64,000 nucleotides of DNA from assembly GCA_948144175.1 (NCBI GenBank), contig CANXME010000806.1, forward strand, positions 1 to 64,000, given 5' to 3'. Position numbers and translations under genes: made by a program. Positions 39,356 to 50,848 of this stretch are shown here, piece by piece (position 1 is the first letter of the stretch; each line of letters opens with the position of its first letter). Under the pieces are notes generated by a model. It was given only the letters and a program-made list of their open reading frames with translations, had not been told where the DNA came from and searched no databases. This DNA comes from Closterium sp. NIES-65. Lineage: Eukaryota; Streptophyta; Zygnematophyceae; Desmidiales; Closteriaceae.

Positions 39356-42300
39356 TCAAGAGGAGAGCAAGTGATGCAAGACAGGCACAAGACCCAACTG
39401 CGTGCAGCAACGCTGATGATCACAAGGCGCAAGTGCCTTGGTGAAGACATCAGCAGTGTTGGCCTCAGAGGCCACGTACGCAAGTCGCAACTGTCCACGC
39501 TGCTGTAGCTCACGAGCAAGAAAGTAGCGGAGAGCAATGTGCTTCGTTCTGTGCTCCAGTCGCTGCTCTCGACACAAGGCCAGCATGGCCTTGTTGTCTA
39601 CGTACAGGACTGGAGGAGAACGAGGCTGCTCTCCAAGGTCGGTCAGCAGGTAGGTGAGCCAGCGTAACTCCTGTGCAGCCATAGCCCCAGCGTAGATCTC
39701 AGCCTCACAACTGGAGCCGAGAACAGAAGACGAGCGGGTAGCCCGCCACGAGACAGAGCCGGAACCAAGGCTGAAGGTGTAACCCTGTGACGACCGCTGC
39801 GTAGCCTGGTCGTCAGCCCAAGAAGCGTCTGCGTGCCCAGTGAGGACCACTGGACTGCGCCCTCCAAGCACTAGCCCCATGCCCGACGTACTGCACAAGT
39901 AGCGCAACACCCTCTTCGCTGCAGCCATGTGCTCTGGTCGGTGTCTCCCAGGAGCAACAAAGCGTGCGAGAATGCTAAGAGGGTATGCGAGGTCAGGTCG
40001 TGTGCAGGTCATCAGGTACATGAGGCAGCCAACAAGCTCTGGATACGGGCCACTCGACTCTACGGACTCATCCGAAGGCAGAGCTGAGAGCGAGTGGCGA
40101 GTAGGCAGAGGAGTGGCCTGAGGCGAGGAGTACGTGAAGCCGAAGCGCTGAAGGACCTGCTGCACCATGTGTGACTGAGTCAGGGTAATGGTGCGGCGTG
40201 CTCTGTCCCGGGTGATCTGCAAGCCAAGGTAGCTGCGCAGTTCACCCAGGTCAGTGCACGTGTGTCTCTTCTGCAGCTCGGACTTCACGTAGGCGAGTCC
40301 AGCACTGTCAGCTGTGGCAAAGACCAAGTCGTCGACGTACACGAGGATGTAGAACGGCGGCAGAGAGGTGTCGGTGCGCAGAAACAGCGACGGGTCGGCA
40401 GTAGAAGGAGCAAACCCAAGTGCCGCGAGCGTAGTCCTCAGTGTGTCGTGCCACTCACGTGGCGCCTGGCGGAGACCGTAGACTGGACGCCGGAGACTCC
40501 ACTGGGTACCAGGAGGGAAAGACCCAGTGAAGCCAGGTGGGCGACGCAGCCAGATCTCCTCGTGCAGGCTGCCCTGCAAGAAAGCTGTGCTGAAGTCGAG
40601 AGAGTGCAGCTCGTAGTCACGGTGAGCAGCAACGTGCAGCAGAACCCGAAGAGTGGTCATCTTCGGGGTGGGGGAGAAGGTCTGAAAGTAGTCAACCCCC
40701 TGCCGCTGACTGAAGCCACGAGCCACGTAACGCGCCTTGAAGACAGGCGGAGAGCCCGGCGGCCGCTTCACCCTGAAAATCCACATGCCACTGACGATGT
40801 TCGCCCCAGGAGGGGGAACAGCGTCAACGTAGGTGCCTGTGGACTTCCAGGAAGCCATCTCTGCATCCATAGCTGCCTGCCACTGAGAGGAGTAGGGACC
40901 CTCTATCGCCTCCGCGTAAGAGCGCGGAGTCGGGATGTCTGGTGCATCCGGGTCTCCCTCAGGGGCTAGCAGTACAGACGCGAGACGAGGTGAAGCGGCG
41001 GCGAGACACTGGAACTCCTCCTGCCTGTCCTCAAGGACGTCCGTGCCAAGGGCACACTCACCCCCGACGGACGGAGGACAGGCGGACTCAGACTCAGTGA
41101 CAAGACGAGCAGCGTAGTCTAGACGACAGCGCGCAGCAAAGTCGACAAGCTCAGTGACAAGGGCAGACGCAGCAGAGGACTCGAAGGAAGGGTCAGTGAC
41201 AGCAGTAGCAAGGAGACGCGTGACAGTAGGACTGGCAGCACGAAGAGAGTCCGACTCCGGGTCGGCAAGAGCAGGAAGAGAGGAAGCAGGAGGAGAAGGC
41301 AAAGGAGCACGCAGAGGAGCAGTGGACGGACGCAGTGACATCCGGTGCGTGCCAGGGACAGGAGGAGGACGCTGACGCGACCCGCGACCACTAGTGCGCT
41401 CAGTACGAACAGGCGACACGGGACGAGACGCAGGCTCACGACGCTCAGTAAGACCTCCAGTCGGACCAGCGTAGGGAGAAGGAGCAGGCAAAGGGGAGGC
41501 AGGCTGTAGCTGTGGCTGTGACCGGACAGGCTGCGGACCCTCTAAGGGAGGAGGAGGAGGTGTAAGACCAAGAACCTGCTGCAGGAGCGGAACGAAGTAC
41601 GGTCGGGGCCGCGCGGCGACGCTAGAAACAGCAAGAACAGCACCAGCAGCCCCGGCAGGAGCACCCACTCCAGCGGCACCTCCAGCAGCACCACCAGAAG
41701 CTCCAGAACCTCCAGCAGCAGCACCAGGAGCACTGTCAGTCGGACCGCCAACGGCAGGCTCAGCGCCAACACCCTCAGCAGTACCAGCTCCAGGAGAACT
41801 CTCAGACCCAGCGGCTCCAGCACCCACAGTACGAGCACCGGCGGGACGCGCGGCAGCAGTACCCTCTGCAGCCGAAGAACCACCAGCACCCGCAGCACGT
41901 CTCCAGCGCCTGGCAAACCACTCACGCAGCTCCTGTGGGGAGAGTGGCTCCCGGCGAGACGAAGCACCCCCAGGCACAGCACCCCCAGGCTCAGCACCCT
42001 CAGGCTCAGCACCCCTAGGCACAGCACCCCCAGGCACAGCACCCCCAGGCTCGGCACCCCCAGGCACAGCACCCCCAGGCTCGGCACCCCCAGGCACAGC
42101 ACCCCCAGACTCCGCACCCCCAGGCTCAGCTCCCCCAGGTACAGCACCCCCAGGCTCAGCACCCCCAGACTCCGCACCCCCAGGCTCAGCTCCCGCAGCA
42201 GCACCAGAGTCACCAGTGACCTCGACAGGCTCGACCGCGTCTACCTGGGACACACCTGAAGGGGCAGGACCCTGAGGGGGGAGGGGGACTACCGGGGGGG

Positions 42301-43010
42301 GACCTGGTACCAAGAAGAGCGGGGGTGGGGGGAGGGACGGAATGCGGTAGGGGAAGAGGCGGTAGTAGGGTACCGACTCGTCGAACGTGACGTCCTGGGA
42401 GGACAGAACACGTCGAGAGGTGGGGTGGTAAAACTGCCACCCAGGGGCGTCGAGGGGGAACCCCAGGAAGACGCAGGGAGAAGCACGAGGGGACAGCTTG
42501 TCCGCAGACAGGTCGCGAACAAACGCCCGAGATCCCCAGACCCGGAACGCCGACGCATCGCCAACCTTCCCCGTCCACAGCAGGGCTGGGGAGGTCTCCG
42601 GTCGAGAGACCCTGGGGTGGAGGTTGATCTGGTGCGCAGCGTACCTGACCGCAAACGGCCACAGAAAATGGGGAGCAGCCGCATGCATCATGGACGTACG
42701 AGCGACGTCCATGACCATGCCAATGCGGCGCTCAGCAATCCCATTCTGCTGTGGTGAGTCCGGAAGCGTGAAGGTCTGACGGATGCCTCGCGCACGACAG
42801 TAGGCACTCAGGAGGCCAGAGGAGAACTCTCCGCCTCTGTCCGAGTGCAGGCGTAAAACAGGGAAGTCAGAGCCAAAGCTCCTCCGAAGCTGGAGACGAG
42901 CTGCGCGGATCCAGTCGATCAACACCTCAGTGACCTCACCCTTGCTGCGCAAGGGGAAGACTGTGGTGTAATGCGAGTAGTCGTCAACTACCAGCAGGAA
43001 GTAGCGCTCT
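39356..43010 (-). CDS. Copia B integrase, reverse transcriptase and RNase H
   Basis: Open frame encoding the downstream two thirds of the polyprotein. Integrase: LRLHSDRGGEFSSGLL (second Asp), SPQQNGIAERRIGMVMDVAR (Glu). Then a Pro/Gly/Ala-rich linker with GGAEPGGAVPGGA repeats (about 42230-41960). RT: AMDAEMASWKSTGTYVDAVP, RYVARGFSQRQGVDYFQTFS, PFYILVYVDDLVFATADSAG (YVDD near 40340). RNase H: EAEIYAGAMAAQELRWLTYL, YVDNKAMLALCREQRLEH, TADVFTKALAP. The frame is open upstream to 43285, but true coding starts at the frameshift near 43010, where copia F is continuous. Confidence 0.93.
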
Positions 43011-45309
43011 GACCCTGTCCACGGACGCGGGCTGGGCCCCACACGTCCATGTGAAGCGTCTGCAACGGGGCCTCTGTCGGCGGAAACTGGGAGGAGTGAG
43101 GGGCAGCACGCTGGCGCCCCTCGACACAGGGGACACAGGTAGGGCCAGGGCCCGGAGGAAGGGGAGGGAGAGACCGGGGAAGACCAGACACAAGGACTCG
43201 CGAGGCCATGCCCCTGAGCCGAGGCAAAGAGGGGTGGCCAAGGCGGTGGTGCCAAAGGAGGGTCTCGTGAGACAGACGACGACACGAGCAGGGGGCAGAC
43301 TCAGGACCAGACCTGGACGCTGCAGCAAACACCTGACCAGACGAAGGGACCCTACCAGACTCAGCACCTGGAGGAGAAGCAGTGGTCAGTGTGTACAGGC
43401 TCGACCCTGGCCGACGTGTAAACGTAGCCAGGTGGCGACCTGTATCCGCCTCCGTGCAGTGAGTCACCCGCTGACGAGCAGGGGTGAACTGGTGGACACC
43501 CGCATCCTGGAGGTCAGCACCACTCACCAAGTTCGTCGAGAACGAGGGGAGGTAGAGACCAGTCAGGGTGCCAGAGGGGGCCGCCGGATACGGGAGGACA
43601 GTGGAGAAGCGAGACAGGACAGGCCCCCCAGAGGGGTCAGCCAGGGACACCGCAACCGGCCGACTCAGTGGCGTGAGAGCGGTGCGGTCCCTAAAGAAGG
43701 AGCGAGACGCTCCAGAGTCAAGGGTGAAGGTGTGAGAGGCCGAAGCCGACACAGTACCTGAGAGGGCAGACTCACCAGCACCTGAGAGCACAGACGCACT
43801 GGCACCTAGAGCAGCAGCCTCACTAGTACCTGACGCGGCAGTACCAATGCCCGGGTCGGGCGGGAAACACCGGTAACAGTCATCCTCATCACTAACCACA
43901 GCATACATAGCAGAGAGAATAGCATCAAAATCAAGATCATAAATAGCTACACCAGCCCTAGACAGCTCCCCCCAGCGGGGGATCTCAGCGGCCTCCGGAA
44001 ACTGCTGACGCCAGGCGTCGGTCAGGCGGCCAAAGCAGCGGCGGGCTGTGTGGGCGCCTCCACACCTCTCCCCTGCACGGTCACCGGTGCGAAGAACATA
44101 GGGGCAGGGACCAAGCGCACCACCACGCTGACGCTGCAGGTACCACTCACGGAGCTGCTGAGGGGCGGGGACGGTGCGAGAGCGCTGCTGCTGCTGTGGC
44201 TGCTGCTGCGGCTGCTGCTGCTGCTGCTGCTGGCGCTGACCACCCCCAGAGCTGCTCCGCTGGGACGAGCCACTCCGACCCCCGCCTCCACCGCCACCCC
44301 CGCCTCCACCGCCACCCCCGTCTCCACCGCCACCTCCCCCACCAGGACCGTCGCTCCCACCGCTCCCACCGCCTCCTCCGCTACCACCGCCGCCGCCACC
44401 TCCGCCTCCACCGCCGCCACCAGTACCTCCACTCCCGCCACCACCCCCACCGCCACCCCCACTCCCCCCGCCACCCCCACCGCCTCCTCCACCGCCCCCT
44501 CTAGCTCCACCCGCTCCCTTGCCCCCCTTGCCCTTGCCAGAGCGGCGTCTGCCGCTGGGGGCAGACGCCGCGCCGACCGACTCAAAACCAGTGAGGTCGG
44601 CCGCAGCGGCAGAGGCGACAGAGGGCAGCAGGGGGGAAGGACCACACCCCTCAAAGATGGGGGTGCGAGGGTCACCCCGAGAGGCCCCTACAGCGACAAT
44701 ACTCTTCTCAGCCGCTAGCAGGGACTCCTCAAGGAGGTCGACAGTGAGAGTGGTGGGACAGACAGAGAGAAACTGGTCCCTAACGACACGAAGGGACTCA
44801 GGGAGACGGGTGACGAGAAAGTAGAGAGTGATGTACATGGGAGGAGGGTTCGCAGCGCGGAACTCAGCAGGAAGGGCAGCGCGGTAGCGGGTGTCACTAG
44901 CACGGAGGTGGGTAACGAGGTCAGCAACAGTGGGAAAGGAGGCAAGGTCAGGGAAGAGAAACGGTAGCATGAGGCGGCTAAGGGTAGCGGAGGAAGGGGA
45001 GGAGTAGCGTGCAACTACAGCGTCGTACAAGGCCTGAGCGGTCTTGCACTGACTAAAGTGGGCACGCTCAGAGGAAGGGAGGTGGCGACGCACAGCAAGA
45101 CGTGCAGCAGCATCGCGGGTCGCCCACTTGGAGCGAACGGCAGAGTCAGCATCAGCAGGTGGGGCAGGGACAGCGCCAGAGACAAAGTCAAAGAGAGAGA
45201 CCTCATCTATCGCATCACACAGTAAGTACAGCTGCAGGTCTTCAATCCAGACGGCAAAGTCAATGGCCCTCCCCTCAGCGTCAAAAGTAAGAACATTGGG
45301 GGTGGCCAT
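43011..45309 (-). CDS. Copia B gag, protease and integrase N-terminus
   Basis: Starts MATPNVLTFDAEGRAIDF at 45309, conserved as MATPSVLTF in copia F and MATLNVLAF in D (a longer start at 45330 is possible). Gag has DAVVARYSSPSSATLSRLML and MYITLYFLVTRLPESLRV, then an Arg/Lys-rich stretch and a glycine tract of about 100 residues, a Gln-rich run, and the motif CPYVLRTGDRAGERCGGAHT, ARRCF. Protease: HTFTLDSGASRSFFRD (near 43715). GAG-pre-integrase LLWHHRLGHPSLPRLRGMAS and CVPCVEG form the integrase zinc site; LHMDVWGP gives the first catalytic Asp. The frame ends at 42988 only because of a one-base deletion relative to F. Confidence 0.93.
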
Positions 45310-46218
45310 GGCAGCAGCTGAAAGTCTCACCGGGCTGGGAGAGTCGGGTAGGTCAGCAGCTGAGGAACACAGCTCAGGAACAGCGGCACGGCTCGGGCGG
45401 CTCGGGTTGCTGGGGCGGCGCGGGCGGCTCGGGCGGCTCGGGCGGCTCGGGCGGCTCGGGCGGCTCGGGCGGCTGGGGCGGCTCGGGCGGCTCGCGTGGC
45501 TCGGGCGGCTCGGGCGGCTCGGGCGGCTCGGGTTGCTGAGGCGGCGCGGGCGGCTCGGGCGGCTCGGGCTGCTGGGCTGTACGGGCGGCTCGTGCGGCGC
45601 TGGTGTCGCGACGGGCGGCTCGCTGGCGGCTCGCGGGCGGCTGCACAGGCGGCTCAGGGACGGCGGCGCGGGCGGCTCAGGGAGCTCACGGGCGGCAGCG
45701 ACGTGTGGCTCGCGGGCGTCGGGCGCTGGGGCGGGCGGCCGGCTGTCAGGGCGCTAGGGCGGGCGGCCGTCAGGGCGCTAAGGCGAGTGGCGCACGGGCG
45801 CTAGGGCGGGCGGCCGTCAGGGCGCTAGGGCGAGCGGCGCTCGGGCGCTAGGGCGGGCGGCCGTCAGGGCTCTAGGGCGGGCGGCGCTCGGGCGCTAGGG
45901 CGGGCGGCGCTCGGGCGCTAGGGCGGGCGGCGCTCGGGCGCTAGGGCGGGCGGCGCTCGGGCGCTGGGGCGGGCGGCCGTCAGGGTGCTAGGGCGGGCGG
46001 CCGTCAGGGCGCTAGGGCGGGCGGCCGTCAGGGCGCTAGGGCGGGCGGCGTTCGGGCGCTAGAGCGGGCGGCCGTCAGGGCACTAGGGCGGGCGGCCGTA
46101 AGAGGAGTGAGCGGCGGGAGCGCGACGGTAGGGGCGACACGCAGGGTCGCTAAAAAAAAGAACGCGTGCCTCGGGGCGCGCTTCGGTGGGCCCTAGGAAC
46201 AGTCCCTAGGAGGGGACC
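45310..46218. repeat. GC-rich repeat leader of copia B
   Basis: About 0.9 kb between PBS and gag. 45390-45600 is (CGGCTCGGG)-type 9-bp repeats; 45730-46100 is units of about 31 bp (GGGCGCTAGGGCGGGCGGC). Open frames here are artefacts. Confidence 0.88.
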
Positions 46219-46231
46219 TGCTCTGATTCCA
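46219..46231 (-). other. Primer binding site of copia B
   Basis: Reverse complement TGGAATCAGAGCA is one base from TGGTATCAGAGC, directly beside the 5' LTR. Confidence 0.8.
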
Positions 46232-46362
46232 TGAGAAGAATTGAACGAGAATGAAATGAGTATGAACGAAGTGAGTACAAATAGGAAACCCTAATTGGGT
46301 TGTACCCCCTATGGGATACCCCACTATAGCCTACACAAATGAGTAAGCTATATGTTCTGACA
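46232..46362 (-). repeat. 5' LTR of copia B
   Basis: Same 131 bp as the 3' LTR, with no difference visible by eye. Confidence 0.95.
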
Positions 46363-46759
46363 CACGACCCTTCTCTATGCTCCGTAGTACTTTGCCCAAC
46401 TTCTCAGGTACCTGAATAATTTCTAAATGTATTTTCTTGGCCTCTAAATCTCCCCTGAATATTTTTCGTTAGAGTATCTTTATAGGATACTTTAAATGAA
46501 TTCTTTCTTTAAAGTATATTTATATTTATAGGATACCTTTAATGAATTCTTTCCGCGGAGCCTCCATTCACCTCGGCGATTTCCTCTGATGCCGGCCGGT
46601 CGTGACGTTTTATATTCGCGCCATCATTTTCCCCTTTTTTCACCCGCTCCGAAGTCGCCACGTCGTCACCTTTTCTTGCTTTTTGGATCTTTACGCGATC
46701 GCCAGGTCGATCCGCGGCTACTGGCGATTCCCATTTTTTGGCTTTGGGGGTGCTCCACT
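46363..46759 (-). other. gypsy C linker sequence between gag and copia B
   Basis: AT-rich gypsy-derived sequence. In sense, gag continues GAPPKPKNGNRQ past the solo LTR and meets a TAG near 46705. A near-duplication (ATTCTTTCTTTAAAGTAT and GATACYTTTAATGAATTCTTT) lies at 46480-46555. Confidence 0.5.
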
Positions 46760-46986
46760 TGTCAAGAAACTAGCGTAACTTAGGAGCCATGGCTAGTGAG
46801 GTAGGAGAAGATCGAGTTGAAGGAAAGTATCGAGCAAGTTTGAGAAGGAGAATGAGGGTTTCACTATAGAAAGTTGTACAAGATATAGTGAAGGAAAAGG
46901 GTGCACCACCTAACATGAACGCAATATAATTACACTAGGTCTACACTACAGGCAGTTATAGTAATGTATACAATTACATTCTGACA
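46760..46986 (-). repeat. Solo LTR (227 bp) with TSD CCACT
   Basis: Plus-strand ends TGTCAAGAAAC and ATTCTGACA; flanked by CCACT at 46755-46759 and 46987-46991. In the gypsy gag sense it interrupts the frame right after LPDGNSG, creating a short read-through VRM and stop. It is longer than, and different from, the solo LTR at 4216. Confidence 0.85.
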
Positions 46987-47941
46987 CCACTGTTACCATC
47001 CGGCAGTGCCACATGTGCCTTTTTCATTTTGTAGCTCGACAAAAATTGATGCCCCACTGCACCACAAAATTCGCATTTTGTTGGCTGCTGCTTTGCGCCG
47101 TATTTGTCGATGTCCATCGGTTCGGCGAACGTGGGGGATGCCGATCGCTCCGTGCCGAATGTGCGATTCGGCGCGAAACATCGTGTTTTGGGTTGACCTC
47201 GAGTAAATGCGTCGTATTGCTCGGCAGCATGCACGATGTCGCGGTAACTGTTGTAATTCACTGCGATGACCTATCGACGAATCTCTAATTTTAACCCTTC
47301 TGTGTAGGCCTGGATTTTTCCGCCTTCGGTCAGGTCCATGATGCATTTGAACAGTAGCTCCATTTGCTGTGTAAACTGCGCTACACTACTGTACTGTTTG
47401 TGACGGTGTATCTGCTGCCGCGCCATGTAGGTCGTATTAATGGGTTTGAAACGTTCGATGAGGTCTGCCCAAAACTGCTGCCACGTTTTCTCCCCGCGGG
47501 CCACGTCAGTGTAGTAAATCCACTCTAATGCCGGCCCACGTAACAGTGTCGGTGGAAGCCAAATCATTGTTGCGTCGTGTGTCGAGGTCGAACAGCCAAT
47601 GGCCTCGAAGTAAATTTCGAGGGTTGCCACGAATCGTCAAACGTCGGATCCTTTCACGTTGGGATCGAACGCTTTGGGGAGCCTCGGGCGTGCTGCTTCG
47701 AGGTTCGGCGACAGTGGTGCCACCGGTCCGTGAAATGTCGGTGTCGCCACTATTGCTGGTGTTGTCGCTGCTCCGTTCGCTGCTGCTGCGGTGGCGGCTC
47801 CTGGTTGGTGTGTCAGAAGGGCCTCGAGTCGTTGGATCGCCGTTTGCGTCTGCTCCATGTCGGTGCGGAGGCTTGCAATGTCGCTCGATGTCGCGTAGTT
47901 GTCGCCGTAGCCCTCAATGCCTGACATTGCGCATTCGATAA
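46987..47941 (-). pseudogene. gypsy C gag
   Basis: MSGIEGYGDNYATSSDIASL starts at 47927. Frames continue RLPKAFDPNVKGSDV, RGPALEWIYYTDVARGEKTW, FWADLIERFKPINTTYMARQ, AYTEGLKLEIRR, YRDIVHAAEQYDAFTRGQ, with stops near 47637 and 47271. The zinc knuckle begins CEFCGAVGH but the final Cys is lost. Confidence 0.8.
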
Positions 47942-48069
47942 AACCAAAACGAGGAGGAGCGAAAAATACGGAACCGGTTTTACGTACCCAAAATCGGTGT
48001 TTATCTGCGTCGCCCCCGCGGTTTTTGAAGACTCGGTTTTAGCGGTTGAAAAACTTTTTCGTATAAACG

Positions 48070-48085
48070 GGCTCTGATTACCAAG
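48070..48085 (-). other. Primer binding site of gypsy C
   Basis: Reverse complement reads CTTGGTAATCAGAGCC, matching TGGTATCAGAGCC with one extra base, next to the LTR. Confidence 0.7.
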
Positions 48086-48453
48086 TGTGAGGATCTAGGA
48101 TCGAGCTCAGAAAAGAGAGTTTGAATTGAATGATCCACCTGGGTACAACACGAGGCTATATATAGGCTCGACACAAGGCAGGTAACCTAGGTGTTACGCG
48201 AATGTTCTGAGGGTCGCGAAGCGTCCCGAACAGAACCTTCTCGAACAGTAGAAAGCAATTCGGTGGAAACCGAATAGGCTTGAGTTCGGTGTACGTAACC
48301 TGGTTCGGTGCTATAACTATAATAAAATATAGGAATGCACCTAACGTAGGAAATCAAGCATATCTATGCATGATAAATAAAAACCAAGCTAGATATAGCG
48401 TAATAAAGTCCAGGCAAGTTAGCAAAGCCAGCATAAGCCGTCGTACTCTCACA
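48086..48453 (-). repeat. 5' LTR of gypsy C (368 bp)
   Basis: Plus-strand ends TGTGAGGATC and ACTCTCACA (TGTGAG/CTCACA termini). In sense it has a TATATATAG at about 48160. It abuts the GC-rich leader of copia D, so gypsy C probably inserted there; the D sequence on the other side is not found. Confidence 0.75.
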
Positions 48454-48852
48454 GTCGCCCTCCCTGCTCGCGTCGCGCCTCGGCAGCCGCGTCGCGCCCC
48501 GCGCATCGCCTGCGCAGCCCGCGCAGCGCGCGCGCGGTCTGCACCTGCCCCGTGCACCGCTCACGCAGCCCGCGTCGAGCCCGCGCAGCGCGCGCGCGGC
48601 TGGCAGCTGCCCCGCGCACCGTCCGCGCAGCCCGCGCCGCGCTCTAACAGCTCGCGCGCGGCCCTCTGCAGCCACGCACGGCGCCCTACGTGCTCGAGCC
48701 GCGCCTCTGCAGCCTGCGCGCGGCCTGCTGCTGCCCCGCGCGCTGCCTGAGCTCCGTGCGCCTGCTTTGAGCGCCGCCCTTGCTGCTCGCGCCCTTTGCC
48801 TGCTGCCTGCTGCGTACTGCCTTTGCCTACTGCCTTTGCCTGCACAGCGATT
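48454..48852. repeat. GC-rich leader of copia D
   Basis: CGCGCAGCCCGCG-type words repeat irregularly, then CTGCCTTTGCC words, up to the gag ATG at 48853. It is the positional counterpart of the leaders of A, B and F, with a different unit. Confidence 0.75.
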
Positions 48853-50848
48853 ATGGCGACATTAAATGTTCTCGCGTTTGAGCCTGACGATCGCTCGATA
48901 TAGTTCACCACGAGGCTCGACGATCTCCAACTGTTCTTCTGACTGATGCCAAAGACAGCGTTTCACTGTTCGATTACGCGTCTGGCACTGCCGTTGCTCC
49001 TGCTGACGATGCTACCGCTCTCGAACGCTCACAATGCCAGACTCGAAATGCTGCTGCACGCCTAGCTATTCGAAATTATCTGCTGATCACTGAGCGCGCA
49101 CATTTCAGCCAGCACAAAGCTGCTAAGGCACTGTATGACGCTGTAGTTGCGCGCTACTCCTCCCTGGCCACTGCAGCCCTACGTCCGCTCATGTTACCCC
49201 ACCTGTTCCCAGACCTGTCCTGGTTTACCACTGCTGAGGACCTCATTTCTCACCTTTGCACTAGTGACACTCGCTTTCGTGCCGCCCTTCCAGCCGAGTT
49301 CTGCGTCGAGAACCCCCCCCCCCCCCCAAGATGTACTTCACTCTCTATTTCCTCGTCACCCGCCTCCTTGACACTCTTAGCTCCGTCAGGGACCACTTCC
49401 TAGCCCTAGACCCTACCACTCTCACAATCGCTGACTTCAAGAAGCACCTCCTAGCAGTAGAGAAGAACATCTTCGCTGTAGGTGCTGCTCGTGGTACTCC
49501 TCGCACTCCCCTCTTTGAGGGGTGCTCCCCCTCCCCTCTTACCCCCTCCTACGCCTCCGCAGCTGCTGCTGTCGACCTCCTTGGTGCTGAGAAGGTCGCG
49601 GCTGCTTCTTCTCCTAGTGGGAAGCGCAGCGGCTCCAGGGGAGGCAGGGGTGGCGGACGTGGCGGTGGAGGGGGCAGTGGTGGATGCGGCGGGGGAGGTG
49701 GAGGTGGTGGGGGTGGAGGTGGTGGTGGGGGCGGTGGTGGTGCAGGGAGCAGTGGCGGTGGCGGCAGCGGTGGTGGCGGAGGGGGGAGTGGTGGTGGTGG
49801 CGGCGGTGGGAGCTTGGGTGAGACCAGTGGTGGCCAGGGGCAGCAGCAGCAGCAGCAGCAGCGTCAGCGCCAAACACCCCCTTCCCAGCAGCTTCATGAT
49901 TGGTATGCCGGGTGTGGGGCGTCTGGGGATCCTGGTCACTGCCCCTATATCAATCGCGCAGGTCCCTACGCTGGTCGCCAGTGCACAGGCTTTCACACCG
50001 AGTACCGCTGCTTCGCTCGGCTTAGCGACGCCTGGCACGTCAAGTTTCCTGATGCTACTGAGTTCCCCAACTGGGCAGACCTGCTTAGGCGTGATGTACC
50101 TATCTTTGATCTTGATTATGATGCTATTCTTGTTGCCATGTATGCATTGACTGTTAGTGCTGAGGGTGACTGCTACTTGTGTGTGCCGCCTGACCCCGGT
50201 ATAGCCCTAGATATAGCACCTGCAGCTCTAGGTGCTCGTGAGTCTGCTCCCCCTGGTACTGCGTCCGCACAGGCCTTGCACACCTTTACACTTGACTCTG
50301 GTGCTTCCCGCTGTTTCTTTCGCGACAGCACCACAGACCCTCCCCTCCCTGCACCTGTCACTGTCTCACTGGCTGACCCCTCTTGGGGCCCAGTGCTTGC
50401 ACGGTCTTCCACTATGCTTCCATGTCCGGCGGTCCCGTCTGGTGAGCTGTCTGGTCTCCACCTCCCCTTGTTCTCTACGAACTTGGTGAGCAACGCCGTC
50501 CTTCAGGATCATTGGGTTGACACCTTTACTCCTGGAGAGCAGCGTGTGGCGATCTGCACGTGCTCTCGGACCGGCCGCCACCTGGCCACGTTCGCCCGTG
50601 AGCCTGGGTCCAGTCTGTACACCCTCACCACTGTGTTGCGCTCTACCCCTTTGTCTCCTCAGCTGTACGCGTCTGCTCAGGTAGCTATCCAGTGTGAGTG
50701 TCGTCGCCTGTCGCACCAGACTCTCCTTTGGCACCACCGCCTTGGTCACCCCTCCCTGACTCGCCTTCGTGGCGTGCACTCTTGCTCCCTGGTCTCTGGT
50801 CTTCCCAGGTCTCTACGTGCCCTCCCTCCCTCGCCTGTGCCCCCCTGA
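48853..50848 (+). pseudogene. Copia D gag, protease, GAG-pre-integrase
   Basis: Begins MATLNVLAFEPDDRSI (48853), broken by a stop near 48901 and frame changes up to 49320, where a run of C interrupts NPPP. From 49331 a 505-codon frame is open: MYFTLYFLVTRLLDTLSS, a glycine tract of about 75 residues, Gln run, CPYINRAGPYAGRQCTGFHT, EYRCF, then HTFTLDSGASRCFFRD (protease) and LLWHHRLGHPSLTRLRG. It ends at TGA 50846. Confidence 0.88.

Larger units (their letters stand above)
39013..46362 (-). mobile_element. Copia element B (7,350 bp), young insertion in gypsy C
   Basis: Two LTRs of 131 bp (39013-39143, 46232-46362) that I read as identical, flanked by a perfect 5-bp duplication CACGA (39008-39012, 46363-46367). 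Polypurine tract at the left LTR, PBS at the right. The polyprotein is open over nearly its entire length, with one frameshift near 43010. This is the most complete and youngest element in the window. Confidence 0.97.
36430..48453 (-). mobile_element. Ty3/gypsy element C, split by copia B and a solo LTR
   Basis: Minus-strand gypsy element. From the right: LTR 48453-48086, PBS, gag 47941-46980, protease and RT 38891-37400, RNase H about 37400-36890, start of integrase about 36890-36430. Copia B (39013-46362) splits it between gag and protease; a 227-bp solo LTR lies at the end of gag. The rest of integrase and the 3' LTR are missing. It is unrelated in sequence to gypsy G. Confidence 0.88.
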
